Shown piece after piece: positions 30,169 through 40,588 of a DNA stretch of 64,000 nt. This stretch comes from Streptomyces dysideae (GTDB taxonomy: Bacteria > Actinomycetota > Actinomycetes > Streptomycetales > Streptomycetaceae): NCBI RefSeq assembly GCF_001514305.1, contig NZ_KQ949075.1:464832-528831 (forward strand), read 5' to 3'. A program made the position numbers and the translations under genes. Within the stretch, counting starts at the first letter, position 1; each line of letters starts with the position of its first letter. The notes beneath the pieces were generated by a model, which did not search any database, was not told the DNA's origin, and saw nothing but the letters and a program-made list of their open reading frames with translations.

Positions 30169-33120
30169 ATGAGACACAGAGCGAGATCGATCCTCGCTGT
30201 CGGCGCACTCCTGATCGGCGGCGCGGCACTCGCACCCATCGCACTCGCGGCGGAGAGCGAGGGCTCTCCCGATCCCGGCGAAGTCAAGGTCTTCTACGCG
30301 GAAGTCACCAAGCAGCAGGTACCCCTGCTGCTGGCGGCCGGCCAGGACGGCCACGAACTCAGCGAACAGGCGCCCGAGAAGGGCACGGCCACCGTCGAGG
30401 TCTACCTCACCGACGACCAGGCCGAGAAGCTCGAGAAGAAGGGCGTCGAGCTCACCGAACACACCCTCTCCGCCAAGGCCGAGAACCGCGTCGAGGACGC
30501 CGCCGAGGGCGTCTACCGCCCGTACGGCGGCAGCGGCGGCCTGAAGGAGGAGATCGTCAGGACCGGCCAGCAGAACCCCGGCCTCACCAAGGTCGTCTCC
30601 ATCGGCAAGACGGTCAACGGCCAGGACATCCTCGCCCTGAAACTCACCAAGGGCGCGAAGAGGACCAAGGACGGCTCCAAGCCAGCCGTCCTCTACCTCT
30701 CCAACCAGCACGCGCGCGAGTGGATCACGCCGGAGATGACCCGGCGCCTGATGCACCACTACATCGACAACTACAAGACCGACAAGCGCATCAAGAAGGT
30801 CGTCGACTCCACCGAACTGTGGTTCGTCCTGTCCGCCAACCCGGACGGCTACGATTACACCTTCCAGGACACCGACACCCGCCTGTGGCGCAAGAACATG
30901 CGCGACAACAACGGCGACGGCACCATCGGCACCGGCGACGGCGTCGACCTCAACCGCAACTTCGCCTACAAGTGGGGCTACGACAACGAGGGTTCGTCCC
31001 CCAACCCCGCCAGCCAGACCTACCGCGGCGCGGTCCCCGGCTCCGAGCCCGAGACACAGGCGCTGGACGCCTTCGAGAAGCGGATCGGCTTCAAGTACGG
31101 CATCAACTACCACTCCGCCGCCGAACTCATCCTCTACGGCGTCGGCTGGCAGGTGGCCACCGAGACCCCCGACGACGTCATCTACGAGGCGCTCGCCGGC
31201 ACCCCGGACAACCCCGCGGTCCCCGGCTACCACCCGCAGGTCTCCTCGGAGCTGTACACCACCAACGGCGAGGCCGACGGCCATGCCTCGAACGTCAACG
31301 GCATGGCGATGTTCACCCCCGAGATGTCGACCTGCCAGACCGCGTCCGGCCTCGACCCGGACGACCAGTGGAACGCGGCCGACTGCCAGTCGGTGTTCAA
31401 CTTCCCGGACGACGAGAAGCTGATCCAGCAGGAGTTCGCCAAGAACATCCCGTTCGCGCTCTCCGTCGCCGAAACCGCCGCCCACCCCGACCGGCCGTCC
31501 TCCGCGGTCGGCCTGAGCGCCGCCGACTTCACCCCGGCCGCGTTCACCACCTCGTACTCCCGCGGCGCGGACCAGGAGATCTCCGTCGTCGTACGGAAGT
31601 CCGTGCGCGACAAGGAGCTCAAGTACCGTGTCAACGGCGGCCGTACGGAGGACATGGCGCTCAGGCACTGGAAGGGCGGCGAGACGTACGGCGGTGAGGA
31701 CAACCTCTACTTCGACGAGTACCGGGCCAGGACCGCCGACGGCGACCCCGGCGACAAGGTCGAGGTGTGGTTCACCGGCGAGACGAAGAGGGGAAAGCCG
31801 GTCTCCAGCGAGCACTTCACCTACACCGTGGCCGAACGGCCCAAGGCGAGCACCCTCGTGGTCGCCGAGGAGGGCGCGACCGCCACACAGGCGCAGAAGT
31901 ACGTCGACGCGCTCAAGGCCAACGGCCGCAAGGCCATCGTCTGGGACGTCGCCACCCAGGGCGCACCCGACGCGCTCGGCGTGCTGAGCCACTTCGACAC
32001 CGTCGTCCACTACACAGGCGCCGGCGTCCCCGGCGTCGCCACCCAGCTCCAGCTGCGTGCCTTCCTCAACGAGGGCGGCAAGCTGATCGAGGCGGGCGAG
32101 CAGGCCGGCGGCAGCGTCGACCTCGGCGGCGGCACCCTGTCCAACGACTTCAGCCAGTACTACCTGGGCGCCTACACCCGTACCTCGACACCCGGAGCCA
32201 CCGGCTTCACCGGCGCCGGCAAGCTCGGCGGCTTCACCGGCGCGCTCGGCGACGTCACCGGCAATCCGCTGGACCGGGCCGGCACGTACAGCGTGACGTC
32301 GGACGAGCTGCCCGCTGACACCTACCCCCAGTTCGCCAGTGCGGGCGCGGGCCAGTTCGCCGGAACCGTCAACCCGTACGGCCCGTACGCGGGCTCCTAC
32401 ATGGCGGCCGCCGTCCACACCGACAACGCCTACAAGCGCCTCACCCGCACCGTCGACCTCACCGGGGTGAGCGCCGCCGACCAGCCCACACTGCGCACGC
32501 AGCTCCTGTGGGACACCGAGCCCGGCTACGACAACGTCCTGGTCGAGGCCCACACGACCGGCGCCGACGACTGGACGACGCTCCCCGAGGCGGGCGGCGC
32601 CACCAGCACCACCGTGCCGGCGGAATGCGAGGCCGGGTACTACGCGGCCGGGCACCCCTGGCTGACGCACTACCTGACCGTGGCGGCCAGTGGCTGCACC
32701 GCGACCGGGACCAGCGGCTCGTGGAACGCCCTCACCGGCTCCTCCGCGGGCTGGCAGCAGGTCGGCTTCGACCTGAGCGCGTACGCCGGAAAGTCGGTCG
32801 AGATCTCGATCAGCTATGTCACCGACCCGGGCAGCGGCGGCCACGGCGTCCTCGCCGACGAGACCTCGCTCGTCGTCGGCGGCACGGCCACCGGGACCGA
32901 GGGCTTCGAGACCTCGCTCGGCGCCTGGAGCGTCGCCGGACCGCCCGCGGGCAGCCCGCCCGTCCTCAAGGACTGGGCGCGCACCGGAGCGCTGTTCCAG
33001 ACGTACGGCGCGGTCACCACGGACGATACCGTGCTGCTGGGCTTCGGCCTGGAGCACGTCACCGCGGCGGCCGACCGCACGGCCCTGATGGGCAAGGCGC
33101 TCATGGCCCTCGAAGGGTGA
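30169..33120 (+). CDS. Secreted M14 zinc carboxypeptidase, large form
   Basis: A 983-residue extracellular peptidase. Residues 1-29 are a signal peptide (MRHRARSILAVGALLIGGAA ... ALAAE). A propeptide-like region runs to about 125. The M14 catalytic domain follows: zinc ligands His181 and Glu184 in NQHAREW, third ligand His315 in INYHSAAE, substrate-binding VDLNRNFAYKWG, and catalytic Glu435 in SVAETAAH. About 450 residues of beta-rich sequence follow, including SVVVRKSVRDKELKYRV, an immune-inhibitor-A-like segment (WDTEPGYDNVLVEA, SYVTDPGSGGHGVLADE) and GFETSLGAWSV. It should release C-terminal residues from extracellular peptides. The ATG at 30169 has AGGGGGG upstream. It has terminators on both sides. 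Confidence 0.92.
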   Translation: MRHRARSILAVGALLIGGAALAPIALAAESEGSPDPGEVKVFYAEVTKQQVPLLLAAGQDGHELSEQAPEKGTATVEVYLTDDQAEKLEKKGVELTEHTLSAKAENRVEDAAEGVYRPYGGSGGLKEEIVRTGQQNPGLTKVVSIGKTVNGQDILALKLTKGAKRTKDGSKPAVLYLSNQHAREWITPEMTRRLMHHYIDNYKTDKRIKKVVDSTELWFVLSANPDGYDYTFQDTDTRLWRKNMRDNNGDGTIGTGDGVDLNRNFAYKWGYDNEGSSPNPASQTYRGAVPGSEPETQALDAFEKRIGFKYGINYHSAAELILYGVGWQVATETPDDVIYEALAGTPDNPAVPGYHPQVSSELYTTNGEADGHASNVNGMAMFTPEMSTCQTASGLDPDDQWNAADCQSVFNFPDDEKLIQQEFAKNIPFALSVAETAAHPDRPSSAVGLSAADFTPAAFTTSYSRGADQEISVVVRKSVRDKELKYRVNGGRTEDMALRHWKGGETYGGEDNLYFDEYRARTADGDPGDKVEVWFTGETKRGKPVSSEHFTYTVAERPKASTLVVAEEGATATQAQKYVDALKANGRKAIVWDVATQGAPDALGVLSHFDTVVHYTGAGVPGVATQLQLRAFLNEGGKLIEAGEQAGGSVDLGGGTLSNDFSQYYLGAYTRTSTPGATGFTGAGKLGGFTGALGDVTGNPLDRAGTYSVTSDELPADTYPQFASAGAGQFAGTVNPYGPYAGSYMAAAVHTDNAYKRLTRTVDLTGVSAADQPTLRTQLLWDTEPGYDNVLVEAHTTGADDWTTLPEAGGATSTTVPAECEAGYYAAGHPWLTHYLTVAASGCTATGTSGSWNALTGSSAGWQQVGFDLSAYAGKSVEISISYVTDPGSGGHGVLADETSLVVGGTATGTEGFETSLGAWSVAGPPAGSPPVLKDWARTGALFQTYGAVTTDDTVLLGFGLEHVTAAADRTALMGKALMALEG

Positions 33121-33183
33121 TCCGGCGACGTCACAAGGGGCCGACTCTCCGTAATCAGAAAGAGTGACGGGGTCTTCCGGCCT

Positions 33184-33221
33184 GGGCGGTCCGTACCCCT
33201 ACTGGCAGGTACGGACCGCCC
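33184..33221 (+). terminator. Terminator after the M14 carboxypeptidase
   Basis: A perfect 14-bp inverted repeat, GGGCGGTCCGTACC / GGTACGGACCGCCC, with a 10-base loop, 63 bases after the stop codon. Confidence 0.85.
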
Positions 33222-33227
33222 TGCCGG

Positions 33228-34353
<1,126 letters not shown>

Positions 34354-34382
34354 TCACCAGAGCAGGCACTTTGATGTGATCG

Positions 34383-34422
34383 CAGGGCTCGGGCAGCGCA
34401 GGGACGCGCTGCCCGAGCCCTG
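34383..34422 (+). terminator. Strong hairpin between gap and pgk
   Basis: A perfect 16-bp stem, CAGGGCTCGGGCAGCG / CGCTGCCCGAGCCCTG, with an 8-base loop, begins 30 bases after the gap stop and ends 54 bases before pgk. It should terminate or strongly attenuate read-through, making gap expression higher than or separate from pgk. Confidence 0.85.
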
Positions 34423-34476
34423 ACTCACGTACAGATCAGCCCTCTTGGATCACGAGCCCTCCCAGGAGCCTTACTC

Positions 34477-35688
34477 ATGAAGACGATCGACGAACTCCTC
34501 TCCGAAGGCGTCGCCGGCAAGCGGGTCTTCGTCCGCGCCGACCTGAACGTCCCGCTGGCCGACGGCGTCATCACCGACGACGGACGCATCCGCGCCGTCC
34601 TGCCCACCGTCAAGGCCCTCGCCGAGGCGGGCGCCCGCGTGGTCGTCGCCTCCCACCTGGGCCGCCCCAAGGGCGCCCCGGACCCCGCCTTCTCACTCGC
34701 GCCGGCCGCCGCGCGCCTCGGTGAACTCCTCGGCACCGACGTGGCGTTCGCGACCGACACGGTCGGCGAGTCCGCCACGTCCACGGTCGCCGGCCTCGCC
34801 GACGGTTCGGTCGCCGTCATCGAGAACCTGCGCTTCAACGCCGGTGAGACGTCCAAGGACGACGCCGAGCGCGGCGCCTTCGCCGACCGGCTCGCCGAAC
34901 TCGCCGACGCGTACGTGGGCGACGGCTTCGGTGCCGTGCACCGCAAGCACGCCTCGGTCTTCGACCTCCCGGCCCGGCTGCCGAAGTACGCCGGCTACCT
35001 CATCGCCACCGAGGTCGGTGTCCTGAAGAAGCTCACCGAGGACGTCAAGCGGCCCTACGTCGTCGCCCTCGGCGGTTCCAAGGTCTCCGACAAACTCGCC
35101 GTCATCGACCAGCTGCTCGGCAAGGCGGACCGCCTCCTCATCGGCGGCGGCATGGTGTTCACCTTCCTCAAGGCCAAGGGGTACGAGGTCGGCGCATCCC
35201 TCCTCCAGGAGGACCAGATCCCGGTCGTCCAGGAGTACATCGAGCGGGCGAAGAAGAACGGCGTCGAGCTGGTCCTCCCCGTCGACGTGCTGACCTCCAC
35301 CGAGTTCCCGGACCTGAAGACCAAGGCGCCGGCGAACCCCAACACCGTCGCCGCGGACGCCATCCCCGCCGACCAGCTGGGCCTGGACATCGGTCCGGAG
35401 TCCCGCAAGCTGTACGCCTCGAAGCTCGCCGACGCCGCCACCGTCTTCTGGAACGGCCCCATGGGCGTCTTCGAACACCCCGACTACGCCGAGGGCACCA
35501 AGGCGGTAGCCCAGGCCCTCATCGACTCCCCGGCCTTCACGGTCGTCGGCGGTGGCGACTCCGCCGCGGCCGTCCGCATCCTGGGCTTCGACGAGACTGC
35601 ATTCGGCCACATCTCGACCGGCGGCGGCGCCTCCCTCGAATACCTCGAGGGCAAGACGCTCCCCGGCCTCGCCGCACTGGAGGACTGA
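34477..35688 (+). CDS. pgk: Phosphoglycerate kinase
   Basis: A 403-residue phosphoglycerate kinase transferring phosphate from 1,3-bisphosphoglycerate to ADP. The signature [13 protein letters not shown] is near the start, followed by [74 protein letters not shown] and the nucleotide loop [12 protein letters not shown]. The ATG at 34477 has AGGAG upstream. tpiA starts 7 bases after the stop, so the two are co-translated. Confidence 0.98.
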   Translation: MKTIDELLSEGVAGKRVFVRADLNVPLADGVITDDGRIRAVLPTVKALAEAGARVVVASHLGRPKGAPDPAFSLAPAAARLGELLGTDVAFATDTVGESATSTVAGLADGSVAVIENLRFNAGETSKDDAERGAFADRLAELADAYVGDGFGAVHRKHASVFDLPARLPKYAGYLIATEVGVLKKLTEDVKRPYVVALGGSKVSDKLAVIDQLLGKADRLLIGGGMVFTFLKAKGYEVGASLLQEDQIPVVQEYIERAKKNGVELVLPVDVLTSTEFPDLKTKAPANPNTVAADAIPADQLGLDIGPESRKLYASKLADAATVFWNGPMGVFEHPDYAEGTKAVAQALIDSPAFTVVGGGDSAAAVRILGFDETAFGHISTGGGASLEYLEGKTLPGLAALED

Positions 35689-35694
35689 CCCCTA

Positions 35695-36486
35695 ATGGCT
35701 GCATCTAATCTCTCTGGGCGCACGCCGCTGATGGCGGGCAACTGGAAGATGAACCTCAACCACCTCGAGGCCATCGCCCACGTCCAGAAGCTCGCCTTCG
35801 CCCTGGCCGACAAGGACTACGAGGCCGTCGAGGTCGCCGTCCTGCCGCCCTTCACCGACCTGCGCTCGGTGCAGACCCTGGTCGACGGCGACAAGCTCAA
35901 GATCAAGTACGGCGCCCAGGACATCTCGGCGCACGACGGCGGGGCCTACACCGGCGAGATCTCCGGTCCGATGCTGGCCAAGCTGAAGTGCACGTACGTG
36001 GCGATCGGCCACTCCGAGCGCCGCCAGTACCACGCCGAGACCGACGAGATCGTCAACGCCAAGGTCAAGGCCGCCTACAAGCACGGCCTGACCCCGATCC
36101 TGTGTGTCGGCGAGGAGCTGGAGATCCGCGAGGCGGGCAACCACGTCTCCCACACCCTTGCCCAGGTCGAGGGCGGTCTGAAGGACCTCCCGGCCGAGCA
36201 GGCCGAGTCAGTCGTGATCGCCTACGAGCCCGTGTGGGCCATCGGCACCGGCAAGGTCTGCGGCGCCGAGGACGCGCAGGAGGTCTGCGCCGCCATCCGC
36301 GGCAAGCTCGCCGAGCTGTACACCCAGGAGCTGGCCGACAAGGTCCGCGTCCAGTACGGCGGCTCCGTCAAGGCCGGCAACGTTGCCGAGATCATGGCGC
36401 AGGCCGACATCGACGGCGCCCTGGTCGGCGGTGCCTCGCTGGACGCCGACGAGTTCGTCAAGATCGTGCGCTTCCGCGACCAGTGA
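35695..36486 (+). CDS. tpiA: Triosephosphate isomerase
   Basis: A 263-residue TIM-barrel enzyme interconverting dihydroxyacetone phosphate and glyceraldehyde-3-phosphate. The active-site Lys and Asn lie in [11 protein letters not shown], the catalytic His in [11 protein letters not shown], the catalytic Glu in [12 protein letters not shown], and the phosphate loop in [11 protein letters not shown]. Its ATG lies 7 bases after the pgk stop. A hairpin follows before secG. Confidence 0.98.
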   Translation: MAASNLSGRTPLMAGNWKMNLNHLEAIAHVQKLAFALADKDYEAVEVAVLPPFTDLRSVQTLVDGDKLKIKYGAQDISAHDGGAYTGEISGPMLAKLKCTYVAIGHSERRQYHAETDEIVNAKVKAAYKHGLTPILCVGEELEIREAGNHVSHTLAQVEGGLKDLPAEQAESVVIAYEPVWAIGTGKVCGAEDAQEVCAAIRGKLAELYTQELADKVRVQYGGSVKAGNVAEIMAQADIDGALVGGASLDADEFVKIVRFRDQ

Positions 36487-36519
36487 GTATGCGGTAGCGG
36501 CGATCCGTCGTACCCTGGC

Positions 36520-36547
36520 GGGGGCATAGCGGTGGCGCTGTGCCCCC
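36520..36547 (+). terminator. Hairpin between tpiA and secG
   Basis: GGGGGCATAGCG and CGCTGTGCCCCC form a 12-bp stem with one G-U pair and a 4-base loop, 34 bases after tpiA and 36 before secG. It is likely a terminator or attenuator. Confidence 0.65.
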
Positions 36548-36582
36548 GTCGTCTATCCAGATCCGAGGAAGTTGGTCCAGCC

Positions 36583-36819
36583 GTGGTTATGGGGTTCTCG
36601 ATCGCCCTGATCGTCTTCAGCCTGCTGCTGATGCTGCTGGTGCTGATGCACAAGGGCAAGGGCGGCGGTCTCTCCGACATGTTCGGTGGCGGCATGCAGT
36701 CGTCCGTCGGCGGCTCCTCGGTCGCCGAGCGCAACCTCGACCGGATCACCGTCGTGGTCGGTCTGCTCTGGTTCGCGTGCATTGTCGTGCTGGGCATCAT
36801 GATGAAGGTGAACAACTGA
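36583..36819 (+). CDS. secG: Preprotein translocase subunit SecG
   Basis: A 78-residue SecG, the small accessory subunit of the SecYEG export channel. Two transmembrane helices (MGFSIALIVFSLLLMLLVLM and TVVVGLLWFACIVVLGIMM) flank a conserved loop HKGKGGGLSDMFGGGMQSS. The GTG at 36583 is preferred, with GAGGAAG about 12 bases upstream; the ATG at 36589 is possible. Its position after tpiA is conserved in actinobacteria. Confidence 0.95.
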   Translation: MVMGFSIALIVFSLLLMLLVLMHKGKGGGLSDMFGGGMQSSVGGSSVAERNLDRITVVVGLLWFACIVVLGIMMKVNN

Positions 36820-36837
36820 CCGGCACGCACAATCCGT

Positions 36838-36952
36838 ACGTAAGGCCCCATGTTCGGTACGCGCAGCTGAGCGCGGCCTATCATGGGGCTTGCGTCTAGG
36901 TATGGGGGCTGTAACTCCAATCACTGGACGCGCGTTGGGCCTTACGTAGACT
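36838..36952 (+). promoter_or_regulatory. Structured region upstream of the RbpA-family gene
   Basis: ACGTAAGGCCC (36838-36848) is exactly complementary to GGGCCTTACGT (36937-36947). An overlapping stem pairs AAGGCCCCATG (36842-36852) with CATGGGGCTT (36882-36891), with a CGCGC/GCGCG stem inside. The two share the AAGGCCC strand and exclude each other. GGGGCTTGCGTC (36885-36896) resembles half of the rifamycin-associated element as I remember it. CTGGAC-N17-TAGACT (36924-36952) is a plausible promoter for the gene at 37020. The first hairpin may simply terminate secG. Confidence 0.5.
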
Positions 36953-37019
36953 GAGGCGCTCGCGGCGAAGCGATAACGCCGACTCGTTTCGCGGCACCAT
37001 CACGCAGGGAGTTACGACC

Positions 37020-37355
37020 GTGGCAAGTGGCAACGCGATCCGAGGAAGCCGGGTCGGGGCGGGGCCGATGGGTGAGGCCGAGCGCGGCGAGTCCGCGCCG
37101 CGGCTGCGCATCTCCTTCTGGTGCTCCAACGGGCACGAGACGCAGCCCAGCTTCGCCAGCGACGCGCAGGTTCCCGATACCTGGGACTGCCCGCGCTGTG
37201 GCTTTCCGGCAGGGCAGGACCGGGACAACCCGCCGGACCCGCCGCGCACCGAGCCCTACAAGACGCACCTCGCGTACGTACGGGAACGGCGCAGCGACGC
37301 GGACGGCGAGGCGATCCTCGCCGAGGCGCTCGCCAAACTGCGGGGCGAGATCTAG
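37020..37355 (+). CDS. RbpA-family RNA polymerase-binding protein (paralogue type)
   Basis: A 111-residue RbpA-family protein. The N-terminal tail GNAIRGSRVGAG matches the sigma-interacting segment. The central beta domain has FWCSNGHETQPSFA and WDCPRCGFPAG, keeping the CxxxH...CxxC zinc site. The C-terminal helical part YKTHLAYVRERRSDADGEAILAEALAKLR binds the sigma subunit. RbpA stabilises the principal-sigma holoenzyme and gives basal rifampicin tolerance. The sequence departs from the main streptomycete RbpA, so this is probably the second paralogue. The GTG at 37020 follows CAGGGAG. Upstream repeats may regulate it. Confidence 0.88.
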   Translation: MASGNAIRGSRVGAGPMGEAERGESAPRLRISFWCSNGHETQPSFASDAQVPDTWDCPRCGFPAGQDRDNPPDPPRTEPYKTHLAYVRERRSDADGEAILAEALAKLRGEI

Positions 37356-37436
37356 GAGTTGAGAGCCGGCCAGGCACCGAGAGGGTGCCTGGGCGGAGCT
37401 GTTTCGCGCACCTGCGGACCCCCGCTCCGGGGCCGA

Positions 37437-37459
37437 TTGTCAGTGGCGCCCTCTACGGT
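37437..37459 (+). promoter_or_regulatory. DNA-damage promoter of the MFS exporter (PafBC/RecA-independent motif)
   Basis: TTGTCAGTG (37437-37445), 8 bases, TACGGT (37454-37459): an exact motif match with the same -10 as uvrB. Transcription near 37466 would give a ~37-base leader with GAGGGGG before the GTG at 37503. Confidence 0.88.
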
Positions 37460-37502
37460 TTGTTCATCGGTTCTGTGAATCGACGAACCGCGAGGGGGAC
37501 GT

Positions 37503-38768
37503 GTGGCGACGGCAGGGGCGGCGGGCGTGGATGCGCCCGCGTGGCGTGGGGGATTCGGGCGGCTGTGGACCGCTGCCGTGGTCTCACGCTTCGGCGACGC
37601 GCTGCGCACGGCGGCGCTGCCGCTCCTCGCCGTGCAGCTCACGGACGATCCGCTGGTCGTCGCCTCCGTCACCGCTTGCGGTTACGTCCCCTGGCTGCTC
37701 TTCGGGCTGATCGGTGGGGCCGTCGCGGACCGGGTGGACCAGCGGCGGGCGATGTGGGCCGTCGATCTGGTACGCGGCATGCTCGTCGCCTGCTTCGCGC
37801 TCGCCGTCGGCCTCGGGCACGCCTCCATCCTGCTGCTGTTGGCACTGGCCTTCGCGCTGACCACCCTCCAGACTCTCTTCGACAATGCCGCCACGGCCCT
37901 GCTGCCCTCCCTGGTGCCCCAGGAGGCCCTGGGCAGCGCCAACGCCCGGCTGATGACCGGGCAGCAGCTGGCCGGCGGCCTGCTGGCCGGGCCGTTCGTG
38001 CCGCTGCTGCTGACGATCGGGGCGGCGATGCCGTTCGTGGCCGACGCGGGCACCTATCTGCTCGCCGCCGCCCTCGTGGCGTCCCTGCGGGTACGGCCGC
38101 CCGAGCGGGAGCCACGTCCGGCCGGCAGCACACTCCGCGCTGAGACAGGGGAGGGGGTGCGCGCGCTGTGGCGGGACCGGGCGCTGCGGGCGGTCTGCGT
38201 GGCCACCCTGCTGTGCAACATCGGCATGGGCGCCCTGATCGCCACGCTGGTGCTGCATGTGACGGGCTGGCTGCACGCGGGCAACGCGGCGTACGCGGCC
38301 GCGATGACCGTGTACGCCGCGGGCAGCCTGGCCGGCGGCCTCCTCGCCCAGCGGATCGCACGGCGGACCGGGCGGGTCCGGGCTCTGCTGCTGGGCGGCA
38401 GTGTCCAGACGGCGTCCCTGGTGCTGATGGGGACCGTCCCGCACCTGGCCGCCCTGCTCGTGGGCATGCTGCTGCTCGGTGCCATGGGCATGGTGTGGAA
38501 CGTCAACCAGGTCACGCTGATGCAGCAGCGCAGCCCCGAGTCCATGCTGGGCCGCATCGCCGCCGCCTTCCGCACGGCGTCCACCTCCGGCGCCCCGCTC
38601 GGCGCCCTCCTCGGCGGAGCCGTCGCGGGGGCGTACGGCCTGAACGCACCCGCCCTGCTGGCCGCGGTGGTGTTCGCCCTCGCGGTCACCTCGTTGATAC
38701 CGGCACGCAAGCCGGACGTACCTGTTGTTGCGCCGGACGACGCCACGACGGCTCATGTCCAGCGCTGA
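37503..38768 (+). CDS. MFS transporter, drug-exporter type, under a DNA-damage promoter
   Basis: A 421-residue, 12-helix major-facilitator protein of the MFS_3/EntS-like group. Visible are FGRLWTAAVVSRFGDALRTAALPLLAVQLT in helix 1, the loop motif GGAVADRVDQRRAMWAVD between helices 2 and 3, and the second-half VWNVNQVTLMQQRSPESMLGRIAAAFRT. The family exports drugs, siderophores and peptides. The GTG at 37503 has GAGGGGGA upstream. Its promoter is the DNA-damage motif, so it may pump out a DNA-damaging compound; that is inference and the substrate is unknown. Confidence 0.88.
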   Translation: MATAGAAGVDAPAWRGGFGRLWTAAVVSRFGDALRTAALPLLAVQLTDDPLVVASVTACGYVPWLLFGLIGGAVADRVDQRRAMWAVDLVRGMLVACFALAVGLGHASILLLLALAFALTTLQTLFDNAATALLPSLVPQEALGSANARLMTGQQLAGGLLAGPFVPLLLTIGAAMPFVADAGTYLLAAALVASLRVRPPEREPRPAGSTLRAETGEGVRALWRDRALRAVCVATLLCNIGMGALIATLVLHVTGWLHAGNAAYAAAMTVYAAGSLAGGLLAQRIARRTGRVRALLLGGSVQTASLVLMGTVPHLAALLVGMLLLGAMGMVWNVNQVTLMQQRSPESMLGRIAAAFRTASTSGAPLGALLGGAVAGAYGLNAPALLAAVVFALAVTSLIPARKPDVPVVAPDDATTAHVQR

Positions 38769-38842
38769 TCAATTAGGTTGGGACCGGCAGCGGGGCAAGG
38801 TGCGCAGCAGGGACAGGTAGTAGGAAAGAGGCTGAAGTCCAA

Positions 38843-40495
38843 GTGAACCAAGACGGCCGTACCAGGCTCAACCAGATGCCCGAGTGGACCGCTCTCGCCA
38901 AGCACCGCGAGGAGCTCGGCGCGGTGCAGCTGCGGGAGTTGTTCGCCGCGGACCCGGGCCGCGGCGCCGGCTACACACTGCAGGTCGGTGACCTCCACAT
39001 CGACTACTCCAAGCAGCTCGTCACCGACGAGACCCTGCGGCTGCTGCGCGAGCTGGCCGCCGCGACGGACGTGTTCGGGCTCCGGGACGCCATGTTCCGC
39101 GGCGAGAAGATCAACACGACCGAGGACCGGGCCGTGCTGCACACCGCGCTGCGGGCGGCACGGGACGCGGTGGTCGAGGTCGACGGGGAGAACGTCGTCC
39201 CCGGGGTGCACGCCGTCCTCGACAGGATGGCCGGCTTCGCCGAGCGGGTCCGCACCGGCGCCTGGACCGGCCACACCGGCAAGCGCATCAAGAACGTCGT
39301 CAACATCGGCATCGGCGGCTCCGACCTGGGCCCGGCGATGGCGTACGAGGTGCTGCGCAGCTACACCGACCGCGACCTCACCGTCCGCTTCGTGTCGAAC
39401 GTCGACGGTGCCGACCTGCACGAGGCCACCCGCGATCTGGACGCGGCGGAGACGCTGTTCGTCATCGCCTCCAAGACGTTCACCACGATCGAGACGATCA
39501 CCAACGCCACCTCGGCGCGCAACTGGCTGCTCACCGAGCTGAAGGCCGGTCAGGACGCGGTCGCCAAGCACTTCGTGGCGCTGTCGACCAACGCCGAGAA
39601 GGTCGGCGACTTCGGCATCGACACGGCCAACATGTTCGAGTTCTGGGACTGGGTCGGCGGGCGGTACTCATACGACTCGGCCATCGGGCTCTCCCTGATG
39701 ATCGCCATCGGGCCCGACCGCTTCCGGGAGATGCTCGACGGGTTCCGGCTCGTCGACGAGCACTTCAGGACCGCTCCCGCCGAGTCCAACGTGCCGCTGC
39801 TGCTGGGCCTGCTGGGCATCTGGTACGGCAACTTCCACGACGCCCAGTCGCACGCCGTGCTGCCCTACAGCCACTACCTCTCCAAGTTCACCGCCTACCT
39901 GCAGCAGCTGGACATGGAGTCCAACGGCAAGTACGTCGGCCGGGACGGACAGGAGGTCGACTGGCAGACCGGTCCGGTGGTGTGGGGCACGCCGGGAACC
40001 AACGGTCAGCACGCCTATTACCAGCTCATCCACCAGGGCACCAAGCTGATCCCGGCGGACTTCATCGGCTTCGCCGAGCCGGTCGCCGAGATGAGCGCCG
40101 AACTGAAGGCACAGCACGACCTGTTGATGGCGAACTTCTTCGCCCAGACGCAGGCGCTGGCCTTCGGCAAGACGCCGGACGAGGTGCGCGCGGAGGGGGT
40201 GCCTGAGGAGCTGGTGGCCCACAAGACGTTCCAGGGCAACCACCCGACGACCACGATCCTCGCGCGCGAGCTGACGCCGTCGGTGCTCGGCCAGCTCGTC
40301 GCGCTCTACGAGCACAAGGTGTTCGTGCAGGGCGCGGTCTGGAACATCGACTCCTTCGACCAGTGGGGCGTCGAACTCGGCAAGGTCCTCGCCAAGCGCG
40401 TCGAGCCCGCGCTGACCGAAGGCGCGGACGTGCCCGGCCTGGACGCGTCCACCCAGGCCCTGGTCGCCAAGTACCGGGAGCTGCGCGGCCGTTGA
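38843..40495 (+). CDS. pgi: Glucose-6-phosphate isomerase
   Basis: A 550-residue phosphoglucose isomerase converting glucose-6-phosphate to fructose-6-phosphate. Landmarks are [51 protein letters not shown], the signatures [19 protein letters not shown] and [14 protein letters not shown], the catalytic [23 protein letters not shown] and [16 protein letters not shown]. The GTG at 38843 has GGAAAGAGG about 12 bases upstream. It has its own terminator and lies in the same region as the pentose-phosphate operon, sharing its substrate. Confidence 0.98.
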   Translation: MNQDGRTRLNQMPEWTALAKHREELGAVQLRELFAADPGRGAGYTLQVGDLHIDYSKQLVTDETLRLLRELAAATDVFGLRDAMFRGEKINTTEDRAVLHTALRAARDAVVEVDGENVVPGVHAVLDRMAGFAERVRTGAWTGHTGKRIKNVVNIGIGGSDLGPAMAYEVLRSYTDRDLTVRFVSNVDGADLHEATRDLDAAETLFVIASKTFTTIETITNATSARNWLLTELKAGQDAVAKHFVALSTNAEKVGDFGIDTANMFEFWDWVGGRYSYDSAIGLSLMIAIGPDRFREMLDGFRLVDEHFRTAPAESNVPLLLGLLGIWYGNFHDAQSHAVLPYSHYLSKFTAYLQQLDMESNGKYVGRDGQEVDWQTGPVVWGTPGTNGQHAYYQLIHQGTKLIPADFIGFAEPVAEMSAELKAQHDLLMANFFAQTQALAFGKTPDEVRAEGVPEELVAHKTFQGNHPTTTILARELTPSVLGQLVALYEHKVFVQGAVWNIDSFDQWGVELGKVLAKRVEPALTEGADVPGLDASTQALVAKYRELRGR

Positions 40496-40505
40496 TGACC
40501 GGGGA

Positions 40506-40543
40506 TACGGGAAGCGGGCGGCGCGTTACGTCCGCTTCCCGTA
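40506..40543 (+). terminator. Terminator after pgi
   Basis: A perfect 12-bp stem, TACGGGAAGCGG / CCGCTTCCCGTA, with a 14-base loop, 10 bases after the pgi stop. Confidence 0.8.
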
Positions 40544-40588
40544 GACTCCGTCGATCATGTGAACGATCACTCGGGGGAGTGCAAGTCG

